DNA of 64,000 bases from assembly GCA_003255065.1 (NCBI GenBank), contig QAOA01002080.1:345330-409329 (forward strand). Reading direction: 5' to 3'. Shown here piece by piece: positions 12,601-25,423 of the stretch. Under the pieces are notes generated by a model. That model did not search any database, was not told the origin of the DNA, and worked only from the letters and a program-made list of their open reading frames with translations. The position numbers were made by a program, and so were the translations under genes. Position 1 is the stretch's first letter. The number at the start of each line of letters is the position of its first letter. Source of the DNA: Cercis canadensis. Lineage: Eukaryota; Streptophyta; Magnoliopsida; Fabales; Fabaceae.

Positions 12601-13339
12601 TAAAAACCTAAAGAAACTACTTCACACTGCCATTTTTTCAAAGTGTCAAGGCAAAGTTTTAAAGTTAATTAGAGGCATTACTAGTTCTCTGTCCTTTACC
12701 TTCATTCCCTTTTATTTTTCTTTCTGCTTTTTTAACAAATTTATAATTAAAATAACTTGTCCATTTGCTACCTAAAATAAATTGATGTAGTTAAAAAAGC
12801 GAAGACAACGACAAAATAATAATTAAGTAGATTAAGTGAACCCATTTTCAACGTTAATTGAGGGTTTTGGTTTGAGAAACAAATAATGTTCATCAGCATC
12901 CGAAAAATCAATGAGATATTTTAACAAATGAATGAGTTAATATAAAGGAATTCTAAGAACCATATCTATAATTAAGAGATAGAAACTGATTTAGAAATTA
13001 ATTTAGAACGAATTCAGAAAAATTAGATAAGTTCATTCCATTTGATAATTTAAAAATACTGTCAAAATGAGATTGAAGAATAATAAGATTTTAATATGCA
13101 AATTAATTCAGTGTCATATTTATTCAGAAGTAAGAACTGATTATGAAATAATTCAAGATAAAAATAAAACTTCAATTGTAATATAGCTCAGCTAAAGGAG
13201 TTTGGATAAAATAAAATAGTTCAGTGTCGCATAATAGATGTGCCCATCAAAATCATATATTCATCGCTTAGCAAGAGTAGATGCTCCATTTATCATCCCT
13301 AGCTAGTATTGCATATATATAATATTACGGCAACAAAAA
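12601..13339. other. AT-rich intergenic DNA
   Basis: I see no gene or clear repeat here. Confidence 0.5.
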
Positions 13340-14650
13340 TTAATGATATCTTGTAGCATGTTATTTAGTACTTACATTACAATTTGTCATCCTCTTGACG
13401 AACTCGCTTTGACAAAGACTGTCTGGCAAGATAAAAAAAAGAAGATGAATAAGAGGAGGAAGAAGCAGAAGAGGGCAAATATAATGAAGAGAGGTTGGAA
13501 TATGAGATTTTGGTACCTTTGCTTTTTCTCTTTTGCAACTCCCTTCCCCTCTGTTCTGCAACGATTGGAAAAGAAAAGGGTCAAAATTTTCAAATCTGGT
13601 AACAGCCTTTTAATGTACGTAGCACCCAATTTAGATATGGGATTCTGGGTTTATACAAGTGTTTGCATGGTAACATGAAAGCTTAGGAATTAAAAAACAG
13701 CAAGTGGTAAATAGCAATGTGCGCATTAACATAAATACGATGAATGAGAGAGTCTGCGGCTTTGGCACTCGCAGTCGCAGCCACTGTGGGTGTCCCTGTC
13801 CGGATACATTTCACCACATGCTTCGGTATTCGTATCTATTATCTAATGTCTATACAAAAGACAAGTATAAGAAAACACCAACTACAACGTATATAATTAT
13901 AACTCCCACTCCCAGTACCAGGTATGTATCCATTCCCAACTCAATTTTAACATATGCTAATACCAAGCCTGCGACGTACCATAAATCCTTGTTTAATCTT
14001 TATTTATTTTTCATTTAATAATCTCTGATATACTTTATGACAATTTATTAATGGGTCAAAATAACCTAAATCGAAACAAACTTTAAACAAATTCATTTGG
14101 TGGCCTTCTTTCCATATTTGACATTGCAATTAATTAATGCAGGACCAATAGCACATTACATGTCAAATGAAAAAAGTAACTCTGATAAACTAATTAACAT
14201 TACTCAACTTTTTTGCTTGTAACTTAATCTAAACTTGAACTTGCCCTTATTTTGGGTTAGCTTAAGATATCAGTTAAACGCCCATTTAATTAAGATTAGA
14301 TTCGCAGGTTGTCATTTAATATTGATCATAACAAAATAAATATTTGGCTAAAAGGTTAATGGGACTAGCTAGATCACATCCACATAAATTTATTCGTAGA
14401 TTTCATTAACAGCAATTAATTAACTTATGCAATACCTAATACAACACATCACACGTGCAGGGTGATAAATGATAACGCTAGGTGAAACACACATTAATTA
14501 ATTAATTATAATTATTCCAAAAGGGGTTAGGCGATTGCTTATATATACGACATTTCCTAATTTACCTGTGAAGCTAATTTGGGAATCTTGGGTTGGGTCC
14601 AAGTCAAGTCCAACATTGGATAGTCAAATCCCATCATTCAAATTTCTACA
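13340..14650 (-). repeat. Conserved upstream block of the repeated unit (B side)
   Basis: This aligns in pieces with 24780-26040 and 44380-45430. Landmarks on the minus strand are an exon-like TCGTCAAGAGGA followed by a donor-like GTAAGTACTAA (13360-13400), an AT-rich stretch with GGTACC-TTTGC, the element TGTCCGGATACATTTCACCAC (13797-13817), and further out CACGTGCAGG (14453) and AATCCCATCATTC (14627). No open frame is conserved. Confidence 0.45.
13797..13820 (+). promoter_or_regulatory. Conserved non-coding element, copy 1
   Basis: TGTCCGGATACATTTCACCA with flanks CATG and TTCGGTATTCG. Three other copies lie at 18559, 25177 and 44791. The role is unknown. Confidence 0.5.
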
Positions 14651-17117
14651 ACAATTACTTTTGAGTTTTGACGACTTAATATTTTTCTAGAAGGCTCATT
14701 TATCTTATCTTAAGTTGCTTTAATTGGCAATTTTGCATTATTTTCTTTTCTTATTTCCTCTCTATATCTTTTTATTTTTTTCTCTAAATTTCGTTGTAAC
14801 GAAGACAAAGTTAGAAGTTGGAAGGATGAGAAGTAGTCGTTATAGCACTATGCCTTAAAAAATGGACCATGTTATGGGCCAACTATCTCTTGTCCTTAAC
14901 CAACAACAGCAAGTGACAATAAAATAGATCATCAGTACAAAGAAAAGTCGAATATTAAATCACTGGGTTCCCATTTAGGAAGAACATATTCATGTATCTG
15001 CAATTACCTTTCTTTGGAATTCATGCATCTGCAACCCTGCAATGCATGCATTCATGAGGAAATGCGCAAGAGCTGGCCTTATTTTTTAGCAAGTGGTCCA
15101 AATATTTATCGGCAAAATTTTTAATCACTTAATGCTCTTGTCCGCATTCATTTTTTAATGATTTCTATTTGCAATACTCACAGAGTCGTTTACATCATCT
15201 ATGTGTATGCATAACGGTGTGAATAAATATAATAATAATATTTCTTGTTTGATAATACAACCAACAATGGCACATGTCCAAATTCACTAGATCCCCTGGC
15301 TGCTATGTGCTGCCACAAATGCCAATTTGAGCATGTGCATGATACATTGTACCGATAAGTACAAGGTTCCAGGATTTTTGTCTCAGGTGTTTTATTTAGA
15401 TAACAGTTATTAGTATCCTATGATTTTTATTTACTTTTTTATGGGAATAAGATCCTATATATGAACATTGGTTAGGAATACTAAGGCTAGCTTTTTTTCG
15501 AATAATATAAAAATTCAGCATCCTCTTCACCCAAGAATTGATCTCAACTTCAAGTTTTATTTAATCTATTCATTCCTAATTTGACCATTTCTAATCCTTT
15601 TGGTCTTTTTCTCTTAAATATTTTCAGTCGTAGCAAATCGATCACCTTTAATTAATACTTTGTTCCTATTATGTTGTTTCACATATTATAGTAGATATCA
15701 TCATCTATTTTGAAAATTTCTCTTCGTCAAGAACATTTTGAAGAAACTATAGTAAAAATAAGTCAAATAGAATCTGCCAATTTACTTTCCATTGTAATTT
15801 TTCGTTGGATTAATCTTAGCAGTGCTCATCAAATTTTATTTTTTTTTTCTTACAGTGACATTATTAGATAAAAATTACCCAGTCGCAGAAGCCAGAAAGT
15901 CCCATTGACTTTTTGTTGATTTGATTTGGTAATGTGGAGGTGAGCTCTACGGTTCAAGATACACCGCCAATTAAAGCAAGAAAGGGTCGCTAACTCACAT
16001 TTGTTTTGGCGAATTGAAATTGAAACAAGATTAACGATTTATTGTAGTAATAGAGAGAAAACAAACTTACCCATCTTTAATTTTCTTCATCAAAGAGGTC
16101 TTAGAATTTGAGAATGGAAATTATACTATTAGTTTAAACTAGAAGGGGGTGTCGTTTGAAAAGTGCTTTTTCTTACCAGAACACTCTTGTTTTTTCTTCC
16201 TAGAACACTTGTAAAGTGCTTGAGTTGATTATCTTCACACCAAAGGCCTATGGCGGAACACAAGTTCAAAAATCGAAAGTCCATGAACAAATAAATAAAA
16301 GTGTAATGCAAAGAAATGGGAGAGGCCTTAGGAAGAAACGGTGAATGGCATATAATTGCATTCCGCAAGGCGACCATAAAATTGTCACGTCGCAAATAGG
16401 CACCTGTTATTAAAAATGGTTGGTTAATTGAGTGACTTGTTCAAGTCTTAGGTATGCTTCTCTGGGCAATTGATGTCTAATTGCAAGTTGAGAGTTGTTT
16501 GTCTGTTTGTTACATAATTGTTGTACAACCTGCCCAAAACCCAGCCTGTTCGCTGCCATTTTTGTGTTTTGCTTCTCTGGATACTTAGGACAGAACGTTG
16601 CTACCTTGTTATTGCAATTAGACAACCTAATATCAGAACTAAAATACGTCATGAGAAAACCCAATATAATAAAAACGATAGCAACAAGATATTGGACAAG
16701 CCAACATAAATTATTCTTCACTTGCACATGTCGTGTTCTCAACTTGCTCTCTTAAGATCTAACTTCAGATTCTTAATAAACTCATAATGTGGCTTACCTA
16801 AACTCGATTCTTATCCGTACGGAAACCCTTTCTGACTTCATTGCTACTTGGTAGTGACAATGACAATGTTTTTTTTTACCCCTTCCCTCATCGAGATCGA
16901 GTTAGTGAAAACAAAACAAAAAAGAAAAATACATTAGATTTATTTTCAGTAGTTAATTAAATCTAAAAGTATCTTTCAGAATATTTTATTGGAAACAATA
17001 TCTCAAGAAAAGTAAGTGATGATATATAGGATCACTTTGGTTCAGGTTAATTAATTTGTGCACATTGCTTATTTATCACACCCTGTATTCCTTTCATTTG
17101 AACTTTTTTTTTTTTAA
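14651..17117. other. Gene-poor interval
   Basis: No gene is recognised. Two overlapping open stretches on opposite strands at 16129-16755 have no familiar motif, though this is less AT-rich than its surroundings and could be a remnant of something. In the two other duplicated segments an ERF098-like gene follows the upstream block; none is found here. Confidence 0.5.
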
Positions 17118-17323
17118 AAAAAAAAAAGGGATGAAAATGTTATAAGTTGCTATATATAGTTGTTTAATTTAATTAATTATTAGTGTGTTTGTTGGGGTGT
17201 TTCTTATTATGGGGACATTAAAAAAAAAAAGGGATGAAAATGGTATAAGTTGCTATATATAATTGTTTAATTTAATTAATTAATAGTGTGTTTCTTGGGG
17301 TGTTTCTTATTATGGGGACATTA
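17118..17323 (+). repeat. Tandem duplication of 103 bp in the promoter of the ERF at 17537
   Basis: Two adjacent copies (17118-17220 and 17221-17323), each running from an A run plus GGGATGAAAATG through TATAAGTTGCTATATATA to TTCTTATTATGGGGACATTA. They differ at only a few bases. There is no N at the junction, so this looks like a genuine duplication. Confidence 0.85.
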
Positions 17324-17410
17324 CGATGGGAATGGCCCTTCTTACAAACTTGGTGCTCAACAGTGAACAAGACAGCTGCTTAAAATTTTTAAACTGAATT
17401 AAGTGAAGGC

Positions 17411-17418
17411 TATAAATT
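17411..17418 (+). promoter_or_regulatory. TATA box of ERF at 17537
   Basis: TATAAATT about 125 bases before the ATG at 17537. Confidence 0.5.
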
Positions 17419-17536
17419 AGAGTGAGCAGAGCATGCAGGAGATAGAAGGCGAACAAGATAGGAGACTGAGAAAGTAGTAGCCAAAGCCAAGGCTAGCTAA
17501 GTGGCTAACCCCATCTTAATTAATTTCCCATTAATT

Positions 17537-18241
17537 ATGAGTTGCTCGTTGTTTCAGCACCCAACAAATTGGGAGATTTGGCAGGAAACTTCAGATATTT
17601 TCTTGGAATCCTTCTCAGGCAATGATCTTTTTGATCATCTTGTCCATGATTCCCTTTCCTTCGACATGGTGGACTACAATTCCAGTAGTCCTTATGATGA
17701 AGCAGAAGCAGCAATATCATTACCTATGGCCTACGACAGTACTGAAAGTGAAAGTGAAAGAAAGCGAGAATCGGAATTATTAGGCAAAGAAAAGCAGTGG
17801 GAGCAGAAGAAGCAGAGTAAAGAAAAATCATACATTGGCGTTAGGAGAAGGCCTTGGGGGAAATTTGCAGCAGAGATAAGGGATTCAACGCGGCGGGGTG
17901 CGCGTGTTTGGCTTGGAACATTTGAAAGTGCAGAGGCAGCTGCTTTAGCTTATGACCAAGCTGCATTTTCCATGAGAGGCCCAAATGCTATGCTTAACTT
18001 TCCGGTCAAAACAGTCCGCGAATCTTTGCAAGACATCAAGCTTGCTTGCATGGAAGGCTCCTCGCCAGCATTAGCACTCAAGCACCGCCACTACATGCAA
18101 CGAAAACTCACAGCAAATCCAAAACATCGCAAAACCATAACAAAACAGGAATCATCAGATTATCAGAAACAGCCAAGTGTGTTAGTGCTTGAGGACTTGG
18201 GACCTGAATATCTTGAGCAACTTCTCACCATATCTGATTAG
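17537..18241 (+). CDS. ERF1B-like ethylene-response factor (group IXc)
   Basis: Intact single-exon ERF of 234 residues from the ATG at 17537. The frame is open further upstream without another ATG, and this start aligns with the MSSSFF-type N-termini of its sisters. The order of parts is an N-terminus with [17 protein letters not shown] and [10 protein letters not shown], a charged linker ([10 protein letters not shown]), the AP2 domain at about 99-156 ([37 protein letters not shown]), [16 protein letters not shown], and the EDLL motif [16 protein letters not shown] near the end. By family it should bind the GCC box and activate ethylene/jasmonate genes. Its sequence is nearest to the gene at 40190. 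Its promoter carries a 103-bp tandem duplication not seen at the sister genes. Confidence 0.95.
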   Translation: MSCSLFQHPTNWEIWQETSDIFLESFSGNDLFDHLVHDSLSFDMVDYNSSSPYDEAEAAISLPMAYDSTESESERKRESELLGKEKQWEQKKQSKEKSYIGVRRRPWGKFAAEIRDSTRRGARVWLGTFESAEAAALAYDQAAFSMRGPNAMLNFPVKTVRESLQDIKLACMEGSSPALALKHRHYMQRKLTANPKHRKTITKQESSDYQKQPSVLVLEDLGPEYLEQLLTISD

Positions 18242-18732
18242 TGAACCTACTTCACTCAATTAATTAATGACATCACTCTCTTTAATTTCCCCTTAATTTT
18301 CTTAACATCTCATTGTTTAATTAAAAAAATTTCACGGCATGATCAACTCGAGTTTAGCCCATACACCCTTGACGCTTGATCTCTGAATAATAAATTTGTC
18401 TCTTTTATTATTTTTCTTTCACCCCAATTTTATTTTATTTTTAACGGAAGCTGTACACGTCCCAGTTTATGTAATTGTCTCCATGATATAGATATATATA
18501 GATGCAAGCAAAGCATGAATATGCTGAATTAATGCTGTTTCTCGCACGACTACTTATGTTGACCAGATACATTTCGCCACTACTGTGGTCCTAGTTTATT
18601 CCATGTGTATATATACCCTTAACTGTTTTGCTACCCATTTTTCATTTTTTTATTGGTATGGTGGGTTCAAGTTAATTTCTATATTACAATTTTAACTAAA
18701 TTTATTTAACTTTTTTTTTAAACGATTCATAT
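18242..18732. other. 3' flank with one conserved element
   Basis: No gene. TTGACCAGATACATTTCGCC at 18559-18578 is an isolated copy of the conserved element found upstream of the repeated unit, without the rest of that unit nearby. Confidence 0.5.
18559..18580 (+). promoter_or_regulatory. Conserved non-coding element, copy 2
   Basis: Same core (ATACATTTCGCCAC) as at 13797, 25177 and 44791, here about 320 bases beyond the stop codon of an ERF. Confidence 0.45.
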
Positions 18733-19042
18733 TCAATTGGACCTCACAGGTGTAAAGTTTGGTGAGACATGAGTGTTGGATTTACCATTTCTTTTCAAGC
18801 ACACTTGCTTTCGGTTTAGAAGACATGACCAGAGAAGGGATTCGTGGGTGAGTCCGAAAATGAGGAAATTGGGATTTATTGGTGGTGGCATTGGATGAGG
18901 CGGCGTATTGTAGAAGGGCTTTGGCGACGGAGGCGGGAAGAGCAAAGGTAGAGGCGGAGATGGGGAAGGTGGTGATCCTCCTTTTGTGAAGGGAAGGGTG
19001 CGAGTGCAGCAGAATGAGCTTCGCGTTGGTGTTGCTTTTCAT
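18733..19042 (-). pseudogene. IRX15/IRX15-L-like (DUF579) gene fragment, frameshifted
   Basis: On the minus strand the first frame reads MKSNTNAKLILLH, the typical start of IRX15-type proteins of xylan synthesis in the Golgi, and continues through LPASVAKALLQYAASSN. The DUF579 core NFLIFGLTHESLLW then follows in another frame, so there is a frameshift near 18880. The membrane anchor that normally follows the first 20 residues is missing, and the frame ends soon after the core motif. The region is clearly more GC-rich than its flanks, as expected for former coding DNA. I am fairly confident of the family from these two motifs. It is a fragment and should not be functional. Confidence 0.7.
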
Positions 19043-20720
19043 TTTCTCTGTGAGTGAACGAGAGAGAGAGAAATTTTTTTTTTTTTCTGGGTCTCTCTCT
19101 GGTGGAGAGTGTAGAGATTAGAGTAGAGTATGACTTATTGCACTATGACACACACACAAGGCTGCATTTTGTGTTCTTTGGGAGAGGAAGCGGTGTGAAG
19201 CAGAGGTTAATTGAATTTACCATGTGTACGTGGCTATTTGGTCTATTGACGGCGTAAACTGAAGTCCAGGACCAAATAATTTGTCTTATATTTAATTATC
19301 CTAGTCCCATTTAGGTAATAGGTAGCTAGGATAAATTTATGTATGGGCGTTGATAGAATATATTTAAAATGCGTAAGACCTGGCTTATAGTTCGTGGGGT
19401 TCATAAAATGCTTCTAGAAGGAGGCCTTAATAATAATAATAATAATACTAAGAAAGCGCTACGATTTTAATTGCAAGTTGATTTTAATTTCTCATTCATA
19501 ATATTTTTTAACCATTTAATGCTTTTGAAGTGTTATTAAAGAGGTTAAAATACGTAAGAAATGGAGATGCATAAACCCACATGTCATTTAATTCATTCTT
19601 TCCCTGTAAAGAAGTGTAGAACGTAGATTATAAGATGCATAAATATCGTAAATGACTTATTTAACACTTACTTGAACTGACAATAAATTACTCCCAATTC
19701 TTAATTATCACTATATATATCTTAATTAGTAGATGTGCTTGGTTGCCATGTGAGTGCCAACCCTCGTATGATTCCATGCTCTACCCACTACCATATTTGT
19801 TATGTCGCTCGAGACAGGAGAGCTTGCAATGTTTTTAAGACTAAAATATGCATATAATGAGTTCAAGAATGTTAATCAATAAAGAAAACGTAGAAAGCTA
19901 CACATAAGACAAAAATAATTAATGTTCATTCTGAGGCATACTGCAACTCGTATCATTAACTACTTTTTTTCTCGTTTTATATATATTTAAATTTTTTAAT
20001 ACTATTCATTTTATAGTAATACAAAAATGAAAGCACACACATGGAGTTAAAGGCCTTCCTTTGGATCTAACTATCCTGCAGTACATAACTGTTGTAAAGT
20101 CTTCGAGTATTTTCTTTCTTTTTCTCCTGCTTAATAAATTGCTACAATCAAAATTGAATTGAGATTATCTACACAGTGAAGTGAAAGTGAGTGTTGCTAT
20201 GTTTAACCTCGAAAAATAAGTTACATAAAAATAATTTGTAATAGGTTAGTTTTATTTTTTTTACTTTTGTTCACAGAAATTTAGGCTATACAATTTAGGT
20301 AAATTATATTGTCTTAATATAAACTTTATTTCGTTTTATCTTATGAGGTTTTTTTCTTTTATGGTTACGTACATCAATTGCTCTAATTCTTATGATTAAA
20401 AGAGATGTCACTAAATTTATAGATCATTAACATCTCGATAAAGTTTGAAGATAAGATCTAAATTAGAGAATATAATATTCAACTGTTTGGTAAGACAATG
20501 TTTAGGTGTATATGAGTTGAAAACAAATAGTCTTGCACTGTTAAAAAATGTGTAAAAAGTATAGAATTAATTTAAATTTTTAGATTAAAATTTTAGTTGA
20601 GTCTCTACAAAGTTTTAATGGATTCAATAAATTCAAATGTTATAAAATATTTAGATATAATAAAAGTATAAAAAATTATAAATATATCATTACTCTTAGG
20701 AGATTAGCATTGTTCGGCCC
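19043..20720. other. Intergenic region, partly an old duplicate
   Basis: No gene. The part from about 19260 to 19800 resembles 3780-4570 (shared AGAAGGAGGCCTT and CTGGCTTATA-type motifs), supporting segmental duplication upstream of two ERF genes. An (AAT)n tract is near 19430-19446. Confidence 0.45.
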
Positions 20721-20728
20721 TATAAATA
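20721..20728 (+). promoter_or_regulatory. TATA box of ERF at 20819
   Basis: TATAAATA follows TTCGGCCC, 98 bases before the ATG. Confidence 0.65.
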
Positions 20729-20818
20729 GCCATGTGAGGAGAAGATGAAAGACAAATAAGCAAAACAAACTTTAGGCTATAATATAACAGGGCAAGGCAA
20801 ACCTATCTTTCAGCTGAT

Positions 20819-21523
20819 ATGAGTTCCTCTTTTTTTCAGCGCCCAGATTGGAGCGTGTGGCAAGAACCTTCATATAATTTGTTGGAGTCTTTTTCAAGCA
20901 ATAGCATTCATGACCATTACCATGATTCTCTTTCCTTCGATATGGTGGATCTGCAACTGCAAGAGCAAGAGCGCTACTCCAGAGATCCACAGGCCCCAGC
21001 ACCAACCTTTGGGAAGGATACCAATAAGGCAAAGCAAATGGTGAGGTCTGACTCTGAAGCCGCAGTAGTACAAGTGCAGCAAGTTAACAGCAAGGACAAA
21101 TCGTATATTGGTGTCAGGAAAAGGCCTTGGGGGAAATTTGCAGCAGAGATCAGAGATACAACAAGACATGGTGCCAGGGTTTGGCTTGGAACCTTCGACA
21201 GTGCAGAGGCAGCTGCTTTGGCTTATGACCAAGCTGCTTATTCCATGAGGGGCTCAACTGCTGTTCTTAATTTTCCGGCGGAAAGGGTTCGACAATCTTT
21301 GCAGGATATGGAGTATGGCTGCAGCCAAGGGTGCTCGCCTGCATTAGCTCTCAAGCACAAGCACTGCATTCAACGAAAATTGACAGCCAAGACTCGCAAA
21401 AACAAAGGCAAGCTGGAAACCCAGGAACCAAGTATAGTGGTATTGGAGGACTTGGGAGTTGAATATTTAGAGCAACTTCTCACCACTTCCGATCAAAGTC
21501 CATGCTCTACCTTCTGGGAATAA
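20819..21523 (+). CDS. ERF1B-like ethylene-response factor (group IXc)
   Basis: Intact single-exon ERF of 234 residues. It opens with [17 protein letters not shown] and carries [12 protein letters not shown]. The AP2 domain is at about residues 96-153 ([40 protein letters not shown]). [17 protein letters not shown] motif and an RKNKGK basic stretch follow. The EDLL motif is [16 protein letters not shown]. It is very close to the gene at 6478 over the AP2 domain and onwards, so the two are recent duplicates with a more diverged linker. The gene is followed by copy C of the repeated minus-strand unit and then an ERF098-like gene, the same order as at 40190-48193. Expected role: nuclear GCC-box activator. 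Confidence 0.95.
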   Translation: MSSSFFQRPDWSVWQEPSYNLLESFSSNSIHDHYHDSLSFDMVDLQLQEQERYSRDPQAPAPTFGKDTNKAKQMVRSDSEAAVVQVQQVNSKDKSYIGVRKRPWGKFAAEIRDTTRHGARVWLGTFDSAEAAALAYDQAAYSMRGSTAVLNFPAERVRQSLQDMEYGCSQGCSPALALKHKHCIQRKLTAKTRKNKGKLETQEPSIVVLEDLGVEYLEQLLTTSDQSPCSTFWE

Positions 21524-23097
21524 GACTCTCTGCTTTGCTAAATTCCTGTTTCTTCCCTTTTCAAGTCTTTTTTTTTTTTTTAAAATCCCTGCAAGCATTC
21601 GTTGAAAAAAATAAAAATATGATGCACTCAAAAAGAAATTTTACCTTGAATTACGATCGATTATGGTAAGGATATTGGAATTGAATTACATATTCAGCCC
21701 TTGGGAGTGCATCAATCGTCAACAAAACTTATTACGGTTTACCGCCATACCTTGTTTGGTTTCAAGTCTCGTATCACCATTCTTCCCTTTTTCTCGTACG
21801 TGATTCCTCTTTATGGTCTACCAAAGCAAATATGAACAATTTTATGTCACTGTAACCAAAAGAATCTTATTAAAAAGAAACAAAAAGGGATAGAATAAGG
21901 AAATTTGAAGAATGATAAACCTCATATTCATGAAAACACAACACGATCAACATCCAATTGTTGCAATAAGAAATTTTTTGCATGAAGATGATATAATACG
22001 TAGATAATGTTACCATAAATAGGAAATTTAACAATATATTACCAACAAAGTAAGGAAAATATATCACTCACCATTAATATATCATTTACACACATCCAAA
22101 AGCATAAAAGAATAAAACTCAACCGATAATCTATGTGACAAAGGCAACATATCAATAGTATTACTATTTGTTAGCTCATACAGCCAACAGCGCAAATGAT
22201 AAATCTAATTAAGTGAAAGGCACGATTATCGTCAGAATAGAAAAGTATAGCTGTAAAGTGTAAACGATCAACAGTATATGCATTCACTTAAAGGAAAAGG
22301 AGCAAAAGTGACGATAAAACAGGGACTGTATTTTGTTATTCTTATCAGTGTTATCACCACTGAAGGTATTCTACTTATGACCAGCGAGGAAAAACTATGA
22401 ATCAGGTGTTGGCATTGAGCACGCATCTTCAAGGTGACAGAAAAGATCAAAGAGGCTCAAACTTCAGAGACAATATCATCGAAAAAGGAAACATATGCAT
22501 ATTAACTATCTAAAAATTACAATCATAAAACTTGTCAAGACATTATAAAACATATTAGGCACCACTCAAATGGTAGGCATACTTGTATGCATTTTTTATT
22601 TGCATAGCTATGATTATCGTCTTAAGTGGAAATTTATTGCAAAAACTGGCTATCAATATTGTCACTAAGAAATGGATATTGAAGAATCATACACATGCAG
22701 TAATCAAATTGATTACCTAAACATAAAGGGCATATAAAAATGGAACCATGAAGGTCATGCAAATTTTTGGACAAACATTTAGTAAAGAAAAAGGCACAAA
22801 TTAAACACTTTTTTTTTTCTTTTTGAGGAAAGAGGTACCAAAATCTTCCAATGTAAATTGGAAACAATAACAAATAGTAAAGAACATGAACTGAATGCTT
22901 TGGGACACTCTACCTTCTAGAAGAATAATTTGAATCACAAGAGTAGAGTGCGACAAGAGTAGACAAGAACATTTTAGAAAATACCACATTCATATTAAAC
23001 ACCCCATATCTCTCAAATAATATATCATGCACTGAAAATTATATACTTTAAGGCAATGATGTAAAGCAAATCAATAACTGGATAGGTGAACTATATT

Positions 23098-23219
23098 TTA
23101 ATGTTGAGTAATTAATTGATTTCACAATGTTTGGGGTTTTTGAGTTTATCTTCTTCNTTAATGTTGAATAATTAATTGATTTCACAATGTTTGGGGTTTT
23201 TGAATTTATCTTCTTCCTA
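23098..23219. repeat. 60-bp duplication across a single N, probable assembly overlap
   Basis: Two near-identical copies containing GATTTCACAATGTTTGGGGT are separated by an N at 23157. Confidence 0.75.
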
Positions 23220-24169
23220 TTTTTGTTTAAGATTAAACCAAACCAATTTTCAATCACTGGTACGATGCCTAGGATATTTTTATCAAACTTGTAAAAAAAT
23301 TAACATAGAGATAAATCCTTAAAATTATATATATTAAAGAGTGAATATCAATGGTGCAAAAAGTATATATTAGGATAAGAATAAAAATTCTAAATTTGAT
23401 ACAAACTCCTAAAATAAAAATGTAAAGAAAATTAACTAATTTCTTTTCATTTGGTTATTTAAAAATTTACAACAATATCGTGATTTGGTGATCAATAAAA
23501 GAATTAGAAGTAATATTTATGTTTTATAACTATATCTATGAGAGGAGGTAATGAATTATAGAAAATAATTCAGTGGACATAATTAAGCAGTGTAAGTGTG
23601 GGTGTGGCCGTGAATATGTAGCAAAGCAAATTAAATTGGGTCGACTTCTTACTCCTTCTACTCCTACGTCCCCTATCCCCAATGGGAATGACCAATTTGG
23701 TTAACAGAATTATTGAGACAGATTCATAGATCCCTAATTAAGAGAGGAAATAAGAAAAGAAAACACATTGATTTCATGTTAATTTGTAAGATATATATTA
23801 GTGAGAACTGCACTAGCTGTGCCGATCAAGCTTGCTACTCACTTAATTATACTGTTACCAAATACCAAGCTTGTTGTGCAATTTGTACATGTTCCTGTTG
23901 GGAAGAGCAGCACAAAATGAATAAGAAGAAGAATTAGTAGCAGAATAATAAATAAAGGCAGAGATCATACTCGATCGAACTCCAGAAACTCCCTTTTCTT
24001 CAAAACTCACGAATTTAATGCCGCTGCAAAATTGGAATGGAAAAAGAGAAGAAAGACAAAGGGACAACCTGAATTCGATTGTTAGGGTTTACAGACAGAG
24101 GACTGAGGAGAGAGAAGGGGCGGGTTTCTGAATCGTCCCTTAAAAAATAAATTTATTTATGTTTCAAGG

Positions 24170-24240
24170 TACTAAATGACTAGAAACCCGTAAACTACTT
24201 TACAATAAGAGCGTAAATGTCAGGATAATGTGGTAATTTC
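24170..24240 (-). promoter_or_regulatory. Conserved putative promoter block of unit copy C
   Basis: Carries AATGACTAGAAACCC and CAGGATAATGTGGTAATTTC in the same order as the other copies. Confidence 0.4.
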
Positions 24241-25176
24241 CTCCTCTATATATAGCGCCTAGCGAACAGCTAGAGTTACAGAAAAACTCATATATTAACC
24301 TCAATCAATTATGTGTGTGTAAATTCAAGTAATGAATTAATTAACCTCAATCATTATGTATTAATTGTACAGTACACATGCAACATACTTAGAATTTATT
24401 TAAACCATAAAATAACTTGTAATCGATTGATATTGAAATTATTCTTAAAGTTTTATGAGTTTATATTCAAATTTAGAGTCACAATAAAAAAGTACCCAAA
24501 AAAATTTATTTAATCCTAAGTGATCTAACCAAATACTGGGGTTCAAGATTTCAAGATTAAAATCCCCATCTTTTTAATATCTCTAGTTAAGAAACTTAGT
24601 GTCAAGAACCAATTCAATCTAAAAGTTTAAGTTGATAGATGAAGACCCATGAATAGATTTATATCTAATACTTTATATCTAATACTTAGCTTCTTCTATA
24701 TATCAAACTGCTTAAAGCAATTTAAATAAATGAATAACAAACTAAGCCTTTATTTGATTTTGTTCTAGCTATCTATTTAAACACTAAGATAATCCAAAGC
24801 GCATACCTTGTGTGCAGAACTTGGCTGGGTGGCAAAGCCGTTGCCAATAGCAGCAGAGAGAAAATGAAATGCATAATAATAAGAAGAAGAAGAAGAATAT
24901 GAAGAGGGCAGGATATATATATATGAGATTGATTGTTATTTGATTAGTTTGGGAAGTTGAGAAATTAGAATGTGGGTGTGTGTGTGTGACCCAGCAAATG
25001 AAAGGCAGCAGCAGTATATGATCCTTAATTTATGTGTCCATGTTGATCTTATTTGACGGATTGAATGTATCATCTAAAATCGTATTAATTAATTATTGGA
25101 AAAAAGAGAAGAAAGGATAAGTGGATGCAGAGGCATAATATTGGGATATGCATGGCAGCCTCGCGGGGCTCATTGT

Positions 25177-25200
25177 TGTCCGGATACATTACGCCACGTG
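25177..25200 (+). promoter_or_regulatory. Conserved non-coding element, copy 3
   Basis: TGTCCGGATACATTACGCCA followed by CGTG, aligned with the copies at 13797, 18559 and 44791. Here the 3' end forms a G-box-like CACGTGG. Confidence 0.5.
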
Positions 25201-25423
25201 GTCCTCTATCTGTATTCATGTCTCATGATACATTTCCCATGTGCATCCCTACACATTAATTTACTTCCATTCTTCTTTTGGGAAACAAGACTAAATCCAA
25301 TTAGGCTACACACCTCGTACCTGCAGCATTGTCTCCACTAACTAATGCCCTCTCTTTATGCATATCACCAATGCTCTTTCTTCATATATTTTATGAATTC
25401 TTAAGAGATAACACGTAAACACT

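Larger units (their letters stand above)
21640..24250 (-). other. Repeated intron-rich transcript-like unit, copy C
   Basis: Matches copies A, B and D in blocks: GAGACTTGAAACCAAACAAGG with donor-like GGCG/GTAAAC near 21740, CAACATCCAATTGTTGCAA (21950), GTTGGCATTGAGCACGCATCT (22408), GCATAGCTATGATTATCG (22602). The 5' block near 23990-24120 has TAACAATCGAATTC and, on the minus strand, an acceptor-like TTTTGCAG. A stretch around 23098-23220 is doubled across an N at 23157, probably an assembly overlap. No conserved long frame is seen. Confidence 0.45.

Noticed and set aside
13343-13678. 111-codon frame inside the upstream block
   Set aside because: The frame is not kept in the homologous blocks at 24.8 and 44.4 kb.
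16129-16755. Two open stretches on opposite strands
   Set aside because: No familiar domain, start context or conservation inside the window; kept only as unexplained.
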